From an uncultured Mollicutes bacterium (GTDB taxonomy: Bacteria > Bacillota_I > Bacilli_A > RFN20 > CAG-449), in assembly GCA_900551385.1 (NCBI GenBank), contig URVS01000104.1, forward strand, positions 1 through 5,670: DNA of 5,670 nt. The letters are read 5' to 3'. Under the pieces are notes generated by a model. That model saw only the letters and a list, made by a program, of their open reading frames with translations, ran no database searches and was not told the DNA's origin. Within the stretch, counting starts at the first letter, position 1. Each line of letters begins with the position of its first letter. Shown one piece after another: positions 1-5,670 of the stretch. Both the position numbers and the translations under genes were made by a program.

Positions 1-37
1 CTTTAAAAACAATTTTTGCTAAAAAATAAATTTGCTT

Positions 38-41
38 AGGT
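38..41 (+). promoter_or_regulatory. Ribosome binding site of the DUF1643 gene
   Basis: AGGT lies 7 bases before the ATG at 49. It is a short, weak Shine-Dalgarno match compared with the minus-strand genes, but it supports this start. The 48 bases upstream of the gene show no clear -35/-10 pair, so the promoter may lie outside the window. Confidence 0.45.
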
Positions 42-48
42 AAAATGA

Positions 49-684
49 ATGCTTAATATTTTTATAAAAGAATATAATAAAATTAACAAAAATAAACTTT
101 CTTTAAACAATAAAAAAAGTTGTTCGCAAAAAAAATTTAATTTTTTACCTACTTTTAAAATAAAGATAAGAAGACAAAGTATTCAAAATAATCAAAATAA
201 ATTTATTGAAAAAGTAGTATGGAGTTCAGTGAAAAACAAAAATATGGCAATAGCAATTGGAATGAATCCTTCTAGAGCTATACCAAGCCAACTAGATAAA
301 ACTAATGAATTTCTTACTTATCTTATTTATAATTCGGGAAAAAAGTATGATGGTTATTTTTTAATGAATTTATACTCATTCATTCAGACTAAATCATTTA
401 AAAAATCTAAACATTTAGATCAAGTTGAAGTTATTAAAAATACAATAAACTCATTTGCTTTAAAGAAAAAAAATAAACATTTAGATATTATATTTTTTTT
501 TGGAAGGTCGTTTTATATTAGTAAAAAACAATTAAATTTGTTAAATGGTATTAAAAATGCTCATCTTTTTGTAACATGCGATACTAATAATTTGCATTGC
601 CATCCAGGAAGAATGTCTATTAATCAAATATCTTTAAAATATAAAGGAACTAAAATAAAGTTAACAAACGGCCGATATATTTAA
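49..684 (+). CDS. DUF1643-family protein of unknown function
   Basis: This 211-residue protein shows the landmarks of the DUF1643 family: NPSRA (residues 73-77), DKT (83-85), a GYFLMNLYS core (102-110), FGRS after a hydrophobic strand (151-154), and a C-terminal HPGRM (185-189) where family members usually carry an HP motif. The family's biochemical role is not established, so no function is assigned. Residues 1-65 are a Lys/Asn-rich leader lying before the recognisable core; no signal peptide or membrane segment is visible. The chosen ATG is preceded by AGGT (38-41) with 7 bases between; an ATG four bases upstream (45-47) reads only three codons before TAA. The gene converges on the MACPF operon and shows no obvious link to it. 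A run of nine T's (493-501) encodes Phe149-151, a possible slippage site. The DUF1643 call is fairly secure; the function is unknown. Confidence 0.8.
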   Translation: MLNIFIKEYNKINKNKLSLNNKKSCSQKKFNFLPTFKIKIRRQSIQNNQNKFIEKVVWSSVKNKNMAIAIGMNPSRAIPSQLDKTNEFLTYLIYNSGKKYDGYFLMNLYSFIQTKSFKKSKHLDQVEVIKNTINSFALKKKNKHLDIIFFFGRSFYISKKQLNLLNGIKNAHLFVTCDTNNLHCHPGRMSINQISLKYKGTKIKLTNGRYI

Positions 685-890
685 ATATAATTTTGAAAGA
701 AAAATTGATTTAATTAGTTTATAAAAAAAGTTTTTTTGATTATTGCATTAGTTTTTGATATTTCTAAAATTTATTGTTTGTTATTTGTAACAAGTTCTTA
801 AATAAATAACACAAAAATTTTCCAAATATTATTAGTGCCTAAATTTAGAATTTTATATTTCATTAAATTATAATATATTTTATGCAAAAA
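685..890. other. Convergent AT-rich intergenic region
   Basis: This gap separates the 3' ends of the DUF1643 gene and the lipoprotein gene. It holds only AT-rich symmetric elements: AATTTT/AAAATT (689-694 with 701-706), an A7-G-T7 stretch (723-737), TTGTTA/TAACAA with a four-base loop (778-793), and the palindrome CTAAATTTAG (839-848). None has a GC-rich stem followed by a clear U-tract. Transcription from both sides should end here, and the A7-G-T7 element is the least poor candidate because it gives a T-run on both strands. On the minus strand the lipoprotein reading frame stays open past its TGA stop as far as 798. No gene or RNA is recognised. Confidence 0.6.
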
Positions 891-1256
891 TCATATTTTC
901 ATTATATAAGAATAAATATCAACAATTAAATTTGTAGAACTATAAATTTGAAATTGATTTTCTTTAGAATATGAAGTATATGTATAATCTCCATCCCAAA
1001 ATTTAATATATCCACTTTCTTGAGTTAATGTTGGAAAATAAGGTAATAAATCCTCATATGTTTCGTTTTCTAGAACAACTAGACTCAATATTTCAGCGTT
1101 ATTTTCCATAAATCTTAAATAATGTGTATCAGAATCATTTTTTACAATTTCTATATTATCTGATTTGCTAGAATTTACGTTTTTTTCACATCCTGTTAAA
1201 AAAGATATGAAACTTAGACATGTTAATGAATAAATTATTAATTTTATTTTTTTCAT
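891..1256 (-). CDS. Small lipoprotein with a possible Flg_new/InlB-like beta module
   Basis: This 121-residue protein starts with a lipoprotein signal peptide: Lys2, Lys3 and Lys5, a hydrophobic core (about 6-19), and lipobox LTGC (20-23). Cys23 should be lipidated, tethering the protein to the outer face of the cytoplasmic membrane. A short Ser/Asn/Lys linker follows. Residues about 46-117 resemble one Listeria-Bacteroides (Flg_new) repeat: alternating beta residues, a LLPYFPTL stretch, then GYIKFWDG, close to that family's GY-F-GW pattern, and a final short beta strand. This match is from memory of the consensus and is tentative. It is the last gene of the operon, 12 bases after the MACPF gene, with AGGAGG overlapping that gene's stop codon. 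It ends at TGA, the only TGA stop in the window. Coexpression with a pore-former suggests an immunity, anchoring or chaperone role, but nothing in the sequence proves one. Confidence 0.85.
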   Translation of the reverse strand: MKKIKLIIYSLTCLSFISFLTGCEKNVNSSKSDNIEIVKNDSDTHYLRFMENNAEILSLVVLENETYEDLLPYFPTLTQESGYIKFWDGDYTYTSYSKENQFQIYSSTNLIVDIYSYIMKI

Positions 1257-1264
1257 ATAATTAG

Positions 1265-1270
1265 CCTCCT
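1265..1270 (-). promoter_or_regulatory. Ribosome binding site of the lipoprotein gene, overlapping the MACPF stop codon
   Basis: A perfect AGGAGG sits 8 bases before the lipoprotein ATG (1256-1254) and shares bases with the TAG stop of the MACPF gene (1271-1269). Ribosomes finishing the MACPF gene stop on this site, which favours reinitiation and coupled translation. Confidence 0.85.
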
Positions 1271-3665
1271 AATTTTGATGCATTGATAAAATTGGACCAT
1301 TTGATCCATCAATCCAATTTTCTTCAAATATTGATGGAAGCGATGATAGTGTTATTTTATCTTTTCTTGTACAATTACTTTTTGGGCTTCCAGCAACAGA
1401 TTGTTCTTTCATTGCTAAATAATAACAATTCGAAAATTCACCATTTGTTTCAACGCCAGCTATATATCCAAATGTATTGCTAAATTTATTACTTATAATA
1501 TCGTAAACAAGACACATTGTAACTTTTGGCCTTATAATAGATGCTTCTTCTGTATTTGTTGGAATCATATTGCCTACAATACCACCTAAAGAATAGATGA
1601 TTTTATCATTATTATATACGCTTATTTTACTTGAATTAATGTAGGATTCAGAAACTTTTGCTCCAACTAAGATTCCAGCAATACCACCAATATTAATGTT
1701 TCCGTTTCCTTTAGTTGCAACACCATATATATTACCATTTGTAAATGCTGAATATTCTATATATCCATCAGAATGTCCGACAATGCCACCAACATTCACA
1801 TAATTGTCACAACTATTGATATCAGTTGAAATACGGATTGCAGAATCTTTTACTTGGCAGTTTGAAATTACTCCTGAGTTATATCCAGTTAGGATACCCG
1901 CTGAGATGCTAACATTTGAGTTATTAATTCGAATTAATCCATCATTTAGACATATTATATTTTCTAATACGAGATTTTTAATTGTACCATCATTTTTGCC
2001 AAATAATCCGATGTATGGATATTCATTACTAAAACTATTTGCTTTAATAGTGCAATTTTTTATTATATGTTTATTTCCATCGAATGTTCCATTAAATGCT
2101 GAAGATGTACCAGAACCACCTACATCTATTTTTTCACCTTGTAAATCTATATCAGATGATAATTGATAATATAGTTGGTTAGAATTTGAAAAATCTGACA
2201 GCATAGACATTAAATCATGTTTGTTGTTGATTAGAAATGGTTGTTGTTGAGTTCCATATCCACCACTATAAGATTCTTTTCCTATCGTTATATTTAATGT
2301 ATAAGCCTTTAATCCATTTATTAGAAATTCAATGCTAAATTTTCTTCCAATAGTGTCTTTTTTTATGTTTAATGTATTTTCAACTAAATTTGCTACATCG
2401 TCAGATGATAAATTCAAAGAATAATCCATGTTTTCAGTGTTATTTGTGATTGATTTGTTTAAATTTATTTTAACTGAAGTGTTTTCTGGTAAAATAATGT
2501 TTGATGTATATGGTGAAATATTAACATTGATCCCTTTTGATTCATATGATAATGAATCAATGTAATCGCAAGCAATGTTTAATTCTCCACATTTTTCAGC
2601 ATAACTTTCATAGCACATGTTATCAAAAGCTTTTTTTAAATATGTTATTTGTGAATTATATGTTGTCGAATCTAATATATCCCAAATAGCAATAGCGTTT
2701 TTAGCAGATATTATTTTTAAAGCAACTCCATCGTTGTTAAATGATTTTGTCCAGGCTTCATATAAAAAGCCTGATGCGGTTCCTGTGCCAAATTGTGTTT
2801 TATATTGAAATAAATCTGATGCAGTAACAGCACCATTAATATCTCCACCATATGAGTGATAATTAAGTCTACTATAATAATGTGAATTACTTGTTGAATT
2901 AGATTCATATTGAGATAAATTGACAGACCCTTTTATTTTGGCTTCACCTATTGCGGTGTTTACTATTACATTTAAAGAAGCTGCTACACTTTTTTCAGCT
3001 TCAGATAATTCATAAGATGCATCTTGAACAAAATATTTACTTATTTCAAGTTTTCCACCTAAAACATAAGTGTTATAAACATGTGTGCCATAAGTTCTTA
3101 ATAATTCTTTTGCAGATATAACTGAATTAACTTTATTTAATTCTCTTTTGAATGATGATGAAAAAGCATTATTTGTGTTCTCATTTTTCCAGTCAATGTT
3201 AACAGTATATTTTGGCGCATACCAATAATAATATTGGTAGTTTTCTATTTTTTGTTTCCAAGATTCTAAGTTAGAATTAGTAGCAAATTTTCCACTTATA
3301 TCAGTTGTTACGCTATCTATATCTAAATTTGCATCAACAGATGTTGAAAAAACTTTAGAATATTTTTGAGAAAATTCATAAGCCGAAGTTGCCTCTATAC
3401 TAGATGCATATGTATCTGTATCTTTTCTTGCACTAATTAAATTTGTAAATAAATCGCTATTAGAGTCGAAAATTTGTGGATTTTTGTTATCCTCAAATGT
3501 ATTTGTGTCTGAAACATCAATTGCTGTAGCTAATAATGAATAATAATCTTGATTGTCCAAATTAGCAGCTTCTGTTTTGGATGGCTCATTATTGAAAGAC
3601 ACTATAGTGCATGTTAATAGCCAAATTAAAGAAATTGGTAATATTTTGTTTTTTAATATTTTCAT
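1269..3665 (-). CDS. Secreted MACPF pore-forming protein with C-terminal GLUG repeats
   Basis: This 798-residue secreted protein belongs to the MACPF superfamily, whose members oligomerise and insert beta-hairpins to form membrane pores. The signal peptide has basic residues (Lys2, 5, 7), a hydrophobic core (about 8-23), and probable cleavage after EAA (32-34). The MACPF domain spans about 35-350: signature YGTHVY (192-197), YGGDING (272-278), the EAWTKSF segment (303-309) and the closing IWDIL helix (327-331). Two Ser/Thr/Asn-rich stretches (about 103-145 and 222-262) occupy the positions of the membrane-inserting helices. A beta domain (about 378-462) precedes the GLUG region (about 465-798), which opens with a GGYGTQQQPF lead-in, contains FNGTFDGN (524-531) and ends with a W-DG-GPIL cap. 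The ATG at 3665 is chosen because AAGGAGA lies 6 bases upstream; a start 20 codons earlier would lie inside the ATPase gene and lack this site. Target and activity are unknown; antibacterial or host-directed pore formation are both possible. Confidence 0.92.
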   Translation of the reverse strand: MKILKNKILPISLIWLLTCTIVSFNNEPSKTEAANLDNQDYYSLLATAIDVSDTNTFEDNKNPQIFDSNSDLFTNLISARKDTDTYASSIEATSAYEFSQKYSKVFSTSVDANLDIDSVTTDISGKFATNSNLESWKQKIENYQYYYWYAPKYTVNIDWKNENTNNAFSSSFKRELNKVNSVISAKELLRTYGTHVYNTYVLGGKLEISKYFVQDASYELSEAEKSVAASLNVIVNTAIGEAKIKGSVNLSQYESNSTSNSHYYSRLNYHSYGGDINGAVTASDLFQYKTQFGTGTASGFLYEAWTKSFNNDGVALKIISAKNAIAIWDILDSTTYNSQITYLKKAFDNMCYESYAEKCGELNIACDYIDSLSYESKGINVNISPYTSNIILPENTSVKINLNKSITNNTENMDYSLNLSSDDVANLVENTLNIKKDTIGRKFSIEFLINGLKAYTLNITIGKESYSGGYGTQQQPFLINNKHDLMSMLSDFSNSNQLYYQLSSDIDLQGEKIDVGGSGTSSAFNGTFDGNKHIIKNCTIKANSFSNEYPYIGLFGKNDGTIKNLVLENIICLNDGLIRINNSNVSISAGILTGYNSGVISNCQVKDSAIRISTDINSCDNYVNVGGIVGHSDGYIEYSAFTNGNIYGVATKGNGNINIGGIAGILVGAKVSESYINSSKISVYNNDKIIYSLGGIVGNMIPTNTEEASIIRPKVTMCLVYDIISNKFSNTFGYIAGVETNGEFSNCYYLAMKEQSVAGSPKSNCTRKDKITLSSLPSIFEENWIDGSNGPILSMHQN
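1416..2015 (-). repeat. Six degenerate GLUG-type protein repeats in the MACPF protein
   Basis: At protein level about six units of 25-35 residues recur, each opening with a G-[LI]-x-G turn and continuing into a short beta strand, often N-[LC]. The cores are GLFGKNDGTIKNL (553-565), GILTGYNSGVISNC (590-603), GGIVGHSDGYIEYS (626-639), GGIAGILVGAKVSES (660-674), GGIVGNM (694-700) and GYIAGVETNGEFSNC (733-747). This is the GLUG pattern of bacterial surface proteins, expected to form a beta-helix-like rod. The units are divergent in DNA, so this is not a recent tandem duplication. Unit boundaries are approximate. Confidence 0.75.
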
Positions 3666-3666
3666 G

Positions 3667-4431
3667 TTAGATCTCCTTATAATATCCGCATTCATCGCAT
3701 TCCCCAAAGCAACTTTTAGGTTCATATTTTTTTAATTTAGTTAATTTTCCATTTTTTAATAGGTATGCTCTATCAACATTTTGAAACATATGACAATGAG
3801 TAACTATTAATATTCCTGGTGGATTTGGCCTTTTCTTTAAATCAATTAAGAAATTATTTAGAATTCTTGCATGCTTAGAATCTAAATTGTTAATTGGTTC
3901 ATCTAGAATATACAAATTTGCATTATTTCTAGAAAATGCTCTTAATAGTGATACCATTTTCTTTTGACCACCACTGCAAACTTTTAATTTTTTTTGATTT
4001 AATTTTCCATGCTCATATGAATTACATTGTAAATAATCATTATATAGTTTTTTATAATATTTTTCATAACCAAAATTGTTAGCAGCTTGTGAAGCATAAG
4101 AGTAAATATAATCAATTACTTTTCGTGAAAATAAAGGGTCATCATCATCTTCCTGCATTGCATATCCTATTGATCTTCTAAAAACATCTATTTGATTGTC
4201 TTCAATTTTTTGGCCCATATAATATAAGTTTCTATTTGTAAATTTTTTTATATCTGGTGCGTTTACCAATGATTTTAATATACTAGATTTTCCAGACCCA
4301 TTGTCTCCTAAAATTACAACAATTTCTCCTGGATTAATATATAGTGATTCGTTTTGGGCAACTAATAATTCTGGAAATTCTATATGTAAATTTTCAATAT
4401 ATAGAATACTATTTTTATACTTATTTTCCAT
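3667..4431 (-). CDS. ABC transporter ATPase partnering the MacB-like permeases
   Basis: This 254-residue cytoplasmic nucleotide-binding subunit powers the adjacent permeases. All ABC motifs are present in order: Walker A GDNGSGKS (42-49), Q-loop Gln93 in AMQEDDDDP, signature CSGGQ (152-156, Cys replacing the usual Leu), Walker B NLYILDEP (172-179), D-loop NNLD (181-184) and switch His212. It should therefore be an active ATPase. The length matches single-domain LolD/MacB/BceA-type subunits. The Q-loop region is unusually acidic, and the C-terminus ends in a Cys-rich tail, CFGECDEC (241-248), resembling a small metal or disulfide site. GAGG (4439-4442) lies 7 bases before the ATG. It follows the permease gene by 16 bases and precedes the MACPF gene by one. 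The ABC assignment is secure; the substrate is unknown. Confidence 0.95.
   Translation of the reverse strand: MENKYKNSILYIENLHIEFPELLVAQNESLYINPGEIVVILGDNGSGKSSILKSLVNAPDIKKFTNRNLYYMGQKIEDNQIDVFRRSIGYAMQEDDDDPLFSRKVIDYIYSYASQAANNFGYEKYYKKLYNDYLQCNSYEHGKLNQKKLKVCSGGQKKMVSLLRAFSRNNANLYILDEPINNLDSKHARILNNFLIDLKKRPNPPGILIVTHCHMFQNVDRAYLLKNGKLTKLKKYEPKSCFGECDECGYYKEI
3672..3678 (-). promoter_or_regulatory. Ribosome binding site of the MACPF gene, inside the ATPase coding sequence
   Basis: AAGGAGA lies 6 bases before the MACPF ATG and is read as the Lys-Glu-Ile codons at the very end of the ATPase gene. Only one base separates the ATPase TAA from the MACPF ATG. It fixes the MACPF start at 3665 and implies tight translational coupling. 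Confidence 0.9.
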
Positions 4432-4438
4432 TGTACTA

Positions 4439-4442
4439 CCTC
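4439..4442 (-). promoter_or_regulatory. Ribosome binding site of the ABC ATPase gene
   Basis: GAGG (within GCGAGGTAG) sits 7 bases before the ATG at 4431, in the 16-base gap after the permease stop. It supports the chosen start. Confidence 0.65.
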
Positions 4443-4447
4443 GCTTT

Positions 4448-5371
4448 TTAATGAACTTTTGATTTTAATATAATGATTTTTATCATTGTGAATAATATGG
4501 TAGTAATAACTATTGTTGTTCCTGCAATAGTATCACCTATCATAATAAGTAGAAGAAATGAAATTGATGATGGTAACACGTGTAACATAAAATTAATCAT
4601 AAATAATGAATTGTAGTATAATGATTTACTTCCACTAATTAAATCTCTATATAAATTCTTTTCTTCTTCTTTTCTATATAATAACGCAATGCATGCTTCA
4701 ACAAAAACATCTAAAAGTAAAATTAAACCTATATATAGAAATAAAGTGGTTACTAAATTTTTTTTAGCTTTAGAGAAAGTATATATTTCATTATATGATG
4801 CTGTGGCATTTGAAAATCCAGCGTATATATAATTTGAATTGATAGGTGTGTCACCACCAACAAATATAACATTACCTGTTTCGTATATCGAAGGGTGTTT
4901 TATATCATATAAATCTTTAAAAATATATTTTATTTTATATTCAGTTTGTTTATTAATAAACAAGGAATCGTTAATGGTTATTTTATATTTATTTGCAATT
5001 CTTTCAGGAATTGCAATTTCATAATTACTCAAATTTGAATAAGAACCTAAAACAATATTTTTACTAGATAATAATGAATAATTATCATAGAATACTTCAT
5101 TGATAAATTGATAAACTTCAGCATTGATTAAAATGTTATTTTTTTTTAATAATATATCTATATCATTTTTATAATAATAGTAATAATTTTTTTCAAATTT
5201 TCTTGTATCATAAGCTACATATGTACTTTCACAATTATTAAATGCTTGATATGCATGAGAAACTTCATTAATCAAACTAGAAAGGGAAATGCCAAATATA
5301 ATTAGCAATAAAAAATTGATAAGCAATGTAACAATATATTTTTTTGTTTTAATAAATGATATAATTCTCAT
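4448..5371 (-). CDS. MacB/FtsX-like ABC permease, complete
   Basis: This 307-residue membrane protein has the topology of type VII ABC permeases (MacB, LolC/E, FtsX): one N-terminal membrane helix (about 11-35), an extracellular domain (about 36-205), then three helices (about 206-232, 252-277, 280-302). The segment YEIAIPERIANKYKITINDS (117-136) and the following YKIKYIFKD (145-153) match the MacB-type extracytoplasmic domain pattern of 'start of strand, A-KY-I--GD, V-GI-KD'. The loop between helices 2 and 3 is basic/acidic (YRKEEEKNLYRDL) and probably contacts the ATPase. Such permeases usually do not form a transmembrane channel but pull on extracytoplasmic substrates. It starts 2 bases after the upstream permease gene ends, with AGAAGG placed in that gene's last codons. 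A nine-T run on the plus strand (5139-5147) encodes Lys76-Lys77-Asn78. Overall sequence is divergent, so the family call rests on topology and short motifs. Confidence 0.75.
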   Translation of the reverse strand: MRIISFIKTKKYIVTLLINFLLLIIFGISLSSLINEVSHAYQAFNNCESTYVAYDTRKFEKNYYYYYKNDIDILLKKNNILINAEVYQFINEVFYDNYSLLSSKNIVLGSYSNLSNYEIAIPERIANKYKITINDSLFINKQTEYKIKYIFKDLYDIKHPSIYETGNVIFVGGDTPINSNYIYAGFSNATASYNEIYTFSKAKKNLVTTLFLYIGLILLLDVFVEACIALLYRKEEEKNLYRDLISGSKSLYYNSLFMINFMLHVLPSSISFLLLIMIGDTIAGTTIVITTILFTMIKIIILKSKVH

Positions 5372-5373
5372 TA

Positions 5374-5670
5374 TTATGCCTTCTTAATCTTGATAATAGT
5401 GTAAATATAACTTATCAGTATCCCAATTATTGGAAGAATTATACATAAATAAGAACTTATTATAGCTTGAGAATATGTATAAAATGCTGTTAAATTTAAT
5501 ATTGATATATACACTGATAACAATGAAAAGATAAGCATGAAAAATATAAATGAGATATTAAAAACTGAAAAAAGTTTTACAATGTTTTTATTACCATTTT
5601 CTTGAATATATTTATAAATTTTATCTTTTTTATTTTTGGCATTAATAAAAAAGCACATAAATGAAGTCAA
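5374..5670 (-). CDS. C-terminal end of a second MacB/FtsX-like permease (partial)
   Basis: The frame is open to the right edge, so these 98 residues are the C-terminal end of a longer protein; the first in-window codon is TTG, read as Leu inside the protein rather than as a start. The piece holds the end of one membrane helix (about 1-10), a charged loop (AKNKKDKIYKYIQENGNK, 11-28), and two more helices (about 35-58 and 66-93), ending in a short basic tail. This matches the last three helices of the neighbouring complete permease in order, spacing and loop position, with little residue identity. The likely reading is a paired half-permease forming a heterodimer with its neighbour, as in LolC/LolE. 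An ATG at in-window residue 5 has no good ribosome binding site. The extracellular domain and true start lie outside the window. Confidence 0.65.
   Translation of the reverse strand: MTSFMCFFINAKNKKDKIYKYIQENGNKNIVKLFSVFNISFIFFMLIFSLLSVYISILNLTAFYTYSQAIISSYLCIILPIIGILISYIYTIIKIKKA
5379..5384 (-). promoter_or_regulatory. Ribosome binding site of the complete permease, within the upstream permease gene
   Basis: AGAAGG lies 7 bases before the ATG at 5371 and is read as the final Lys-Lys-Ala codons of the preceding gene, whose TAA (5376-5374) ends 2 bases before the ATG. It indicates coupling of the two permease genes. Confidence 0.6.

Noticed and set aside
45..56. Three-codon open frame (ATG AAT GCT TAA) overlapping the DUF1643 start
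   Set aside because: It could act as a minimal leader, but it lacks its own ribosome binding site at good spacing and is most likely chance.
723..737. A7-G-T7 element as a bidirectional terminator
   Set aside because: The stem would be only A-T pairs with a three-base loop. It is plausible as a weak site but not supportable without folding energies or transcript ends.
778..793. TTGTTA/TAACAA hairpin as a terminator
   Set aside because: The stem is six pairs with one G-C per arm and no T-run follows on either strand. It is too weak to call.
839..848. CTAAATTTAG palindrome as an operator
   Set aside because: Short AT palindromes are expected often in this composition. It lies downstream of both genes, not near a promoter.
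1804..2166. 120-codon plus-strand open frame
   Set aside because: It lies wholly antisense to the MACPF gene and has no domain sense or good ribosome binding site. It is a shadow of the real gene. The other open frames inside the operon region (1283-1483, 2617-2808, 2717-2908, 3553-3735, 4839-5024) are rejected for the same reason.
3666..3725. Upstream in-frame start for the MACPF protein adding 20 residues
   Set aside because: It would overlap the ATPase gene by about 59 bases and hide the signal peptide. The ATG at 3665 has AAGGAGA at ideal spacing followed by a classic signal peptide.
5171..5187. TAA/TAG-like triplet tract as a microsatellite
   Set aside because: It simply encodes a run of five tyrosines (residues 63-67) in the permease extracellular domain, with mixed codons. 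Triplet slippage would not shift the frame.

Overview
The window is AT-rich DNA (roughly a quarter G+C by eye) with strong AGGAGG-type ribosome binding sites, Sec signal peptides and a lipobox. This fits a low-GC Bacillota, possibly an uncultured gut Bacilli/Erysipelotrichia or Acholeplasma-like lineage. All nine tryptophans in the accepted genes use TGG and none of these genes has an in-frame TGA, so the standard bacterial code (table 11) fits better than the mycoplasma code. The host assignment is inference.

Layout. A plus-strand gene (49-684) encodes a DUF1643-family protein of unknown function. A 206-base AT-rich convergent gap (685-890) follows, with no convincing terminator. The rest of the window (891-5670) is one minus-strand gene train that enters from beyond the right edge. 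In transcription order it holds: the C-terminal end of a MacB/FtsX-like permease (5670-5374, cut by the window), a second, complete MacB-like permease (5371-4448), its ABC ATPase (4431-3667), a secreted 798-residue MACPF protein with a C-terminal GLUG-repeat region (3665-1269), and a small lipoprotein (1256-891). Gaps between these genes are 2, 16, 1 and 12 bases. Three of the ribosome binding sites lie inside, or overlap the end of, the preceding gene, so the train looks like one translationally coupled operon.

Interpretation. The two permease halves and the ATPase most likely form a heterodimeric type VII (MacB/LolCDE/BceAB-like) ABC machine. MACPF proteins assemble ring-shaped pores in membranes, and the C-terminal repeats could serve as a surface- or receptor-binding region. 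The lipoprotein would sit on the producer's own membrane surface. The arrangement suggests an undescribed pore-forming effector system in which the ABC machine and/or the lipoprotein handle release, anchoring or self-protection. The domain calls for the MACPF, ATPase and MacB-like core come directly from sequence motifs; the functional link between the genes is inferred from operon structure alone.
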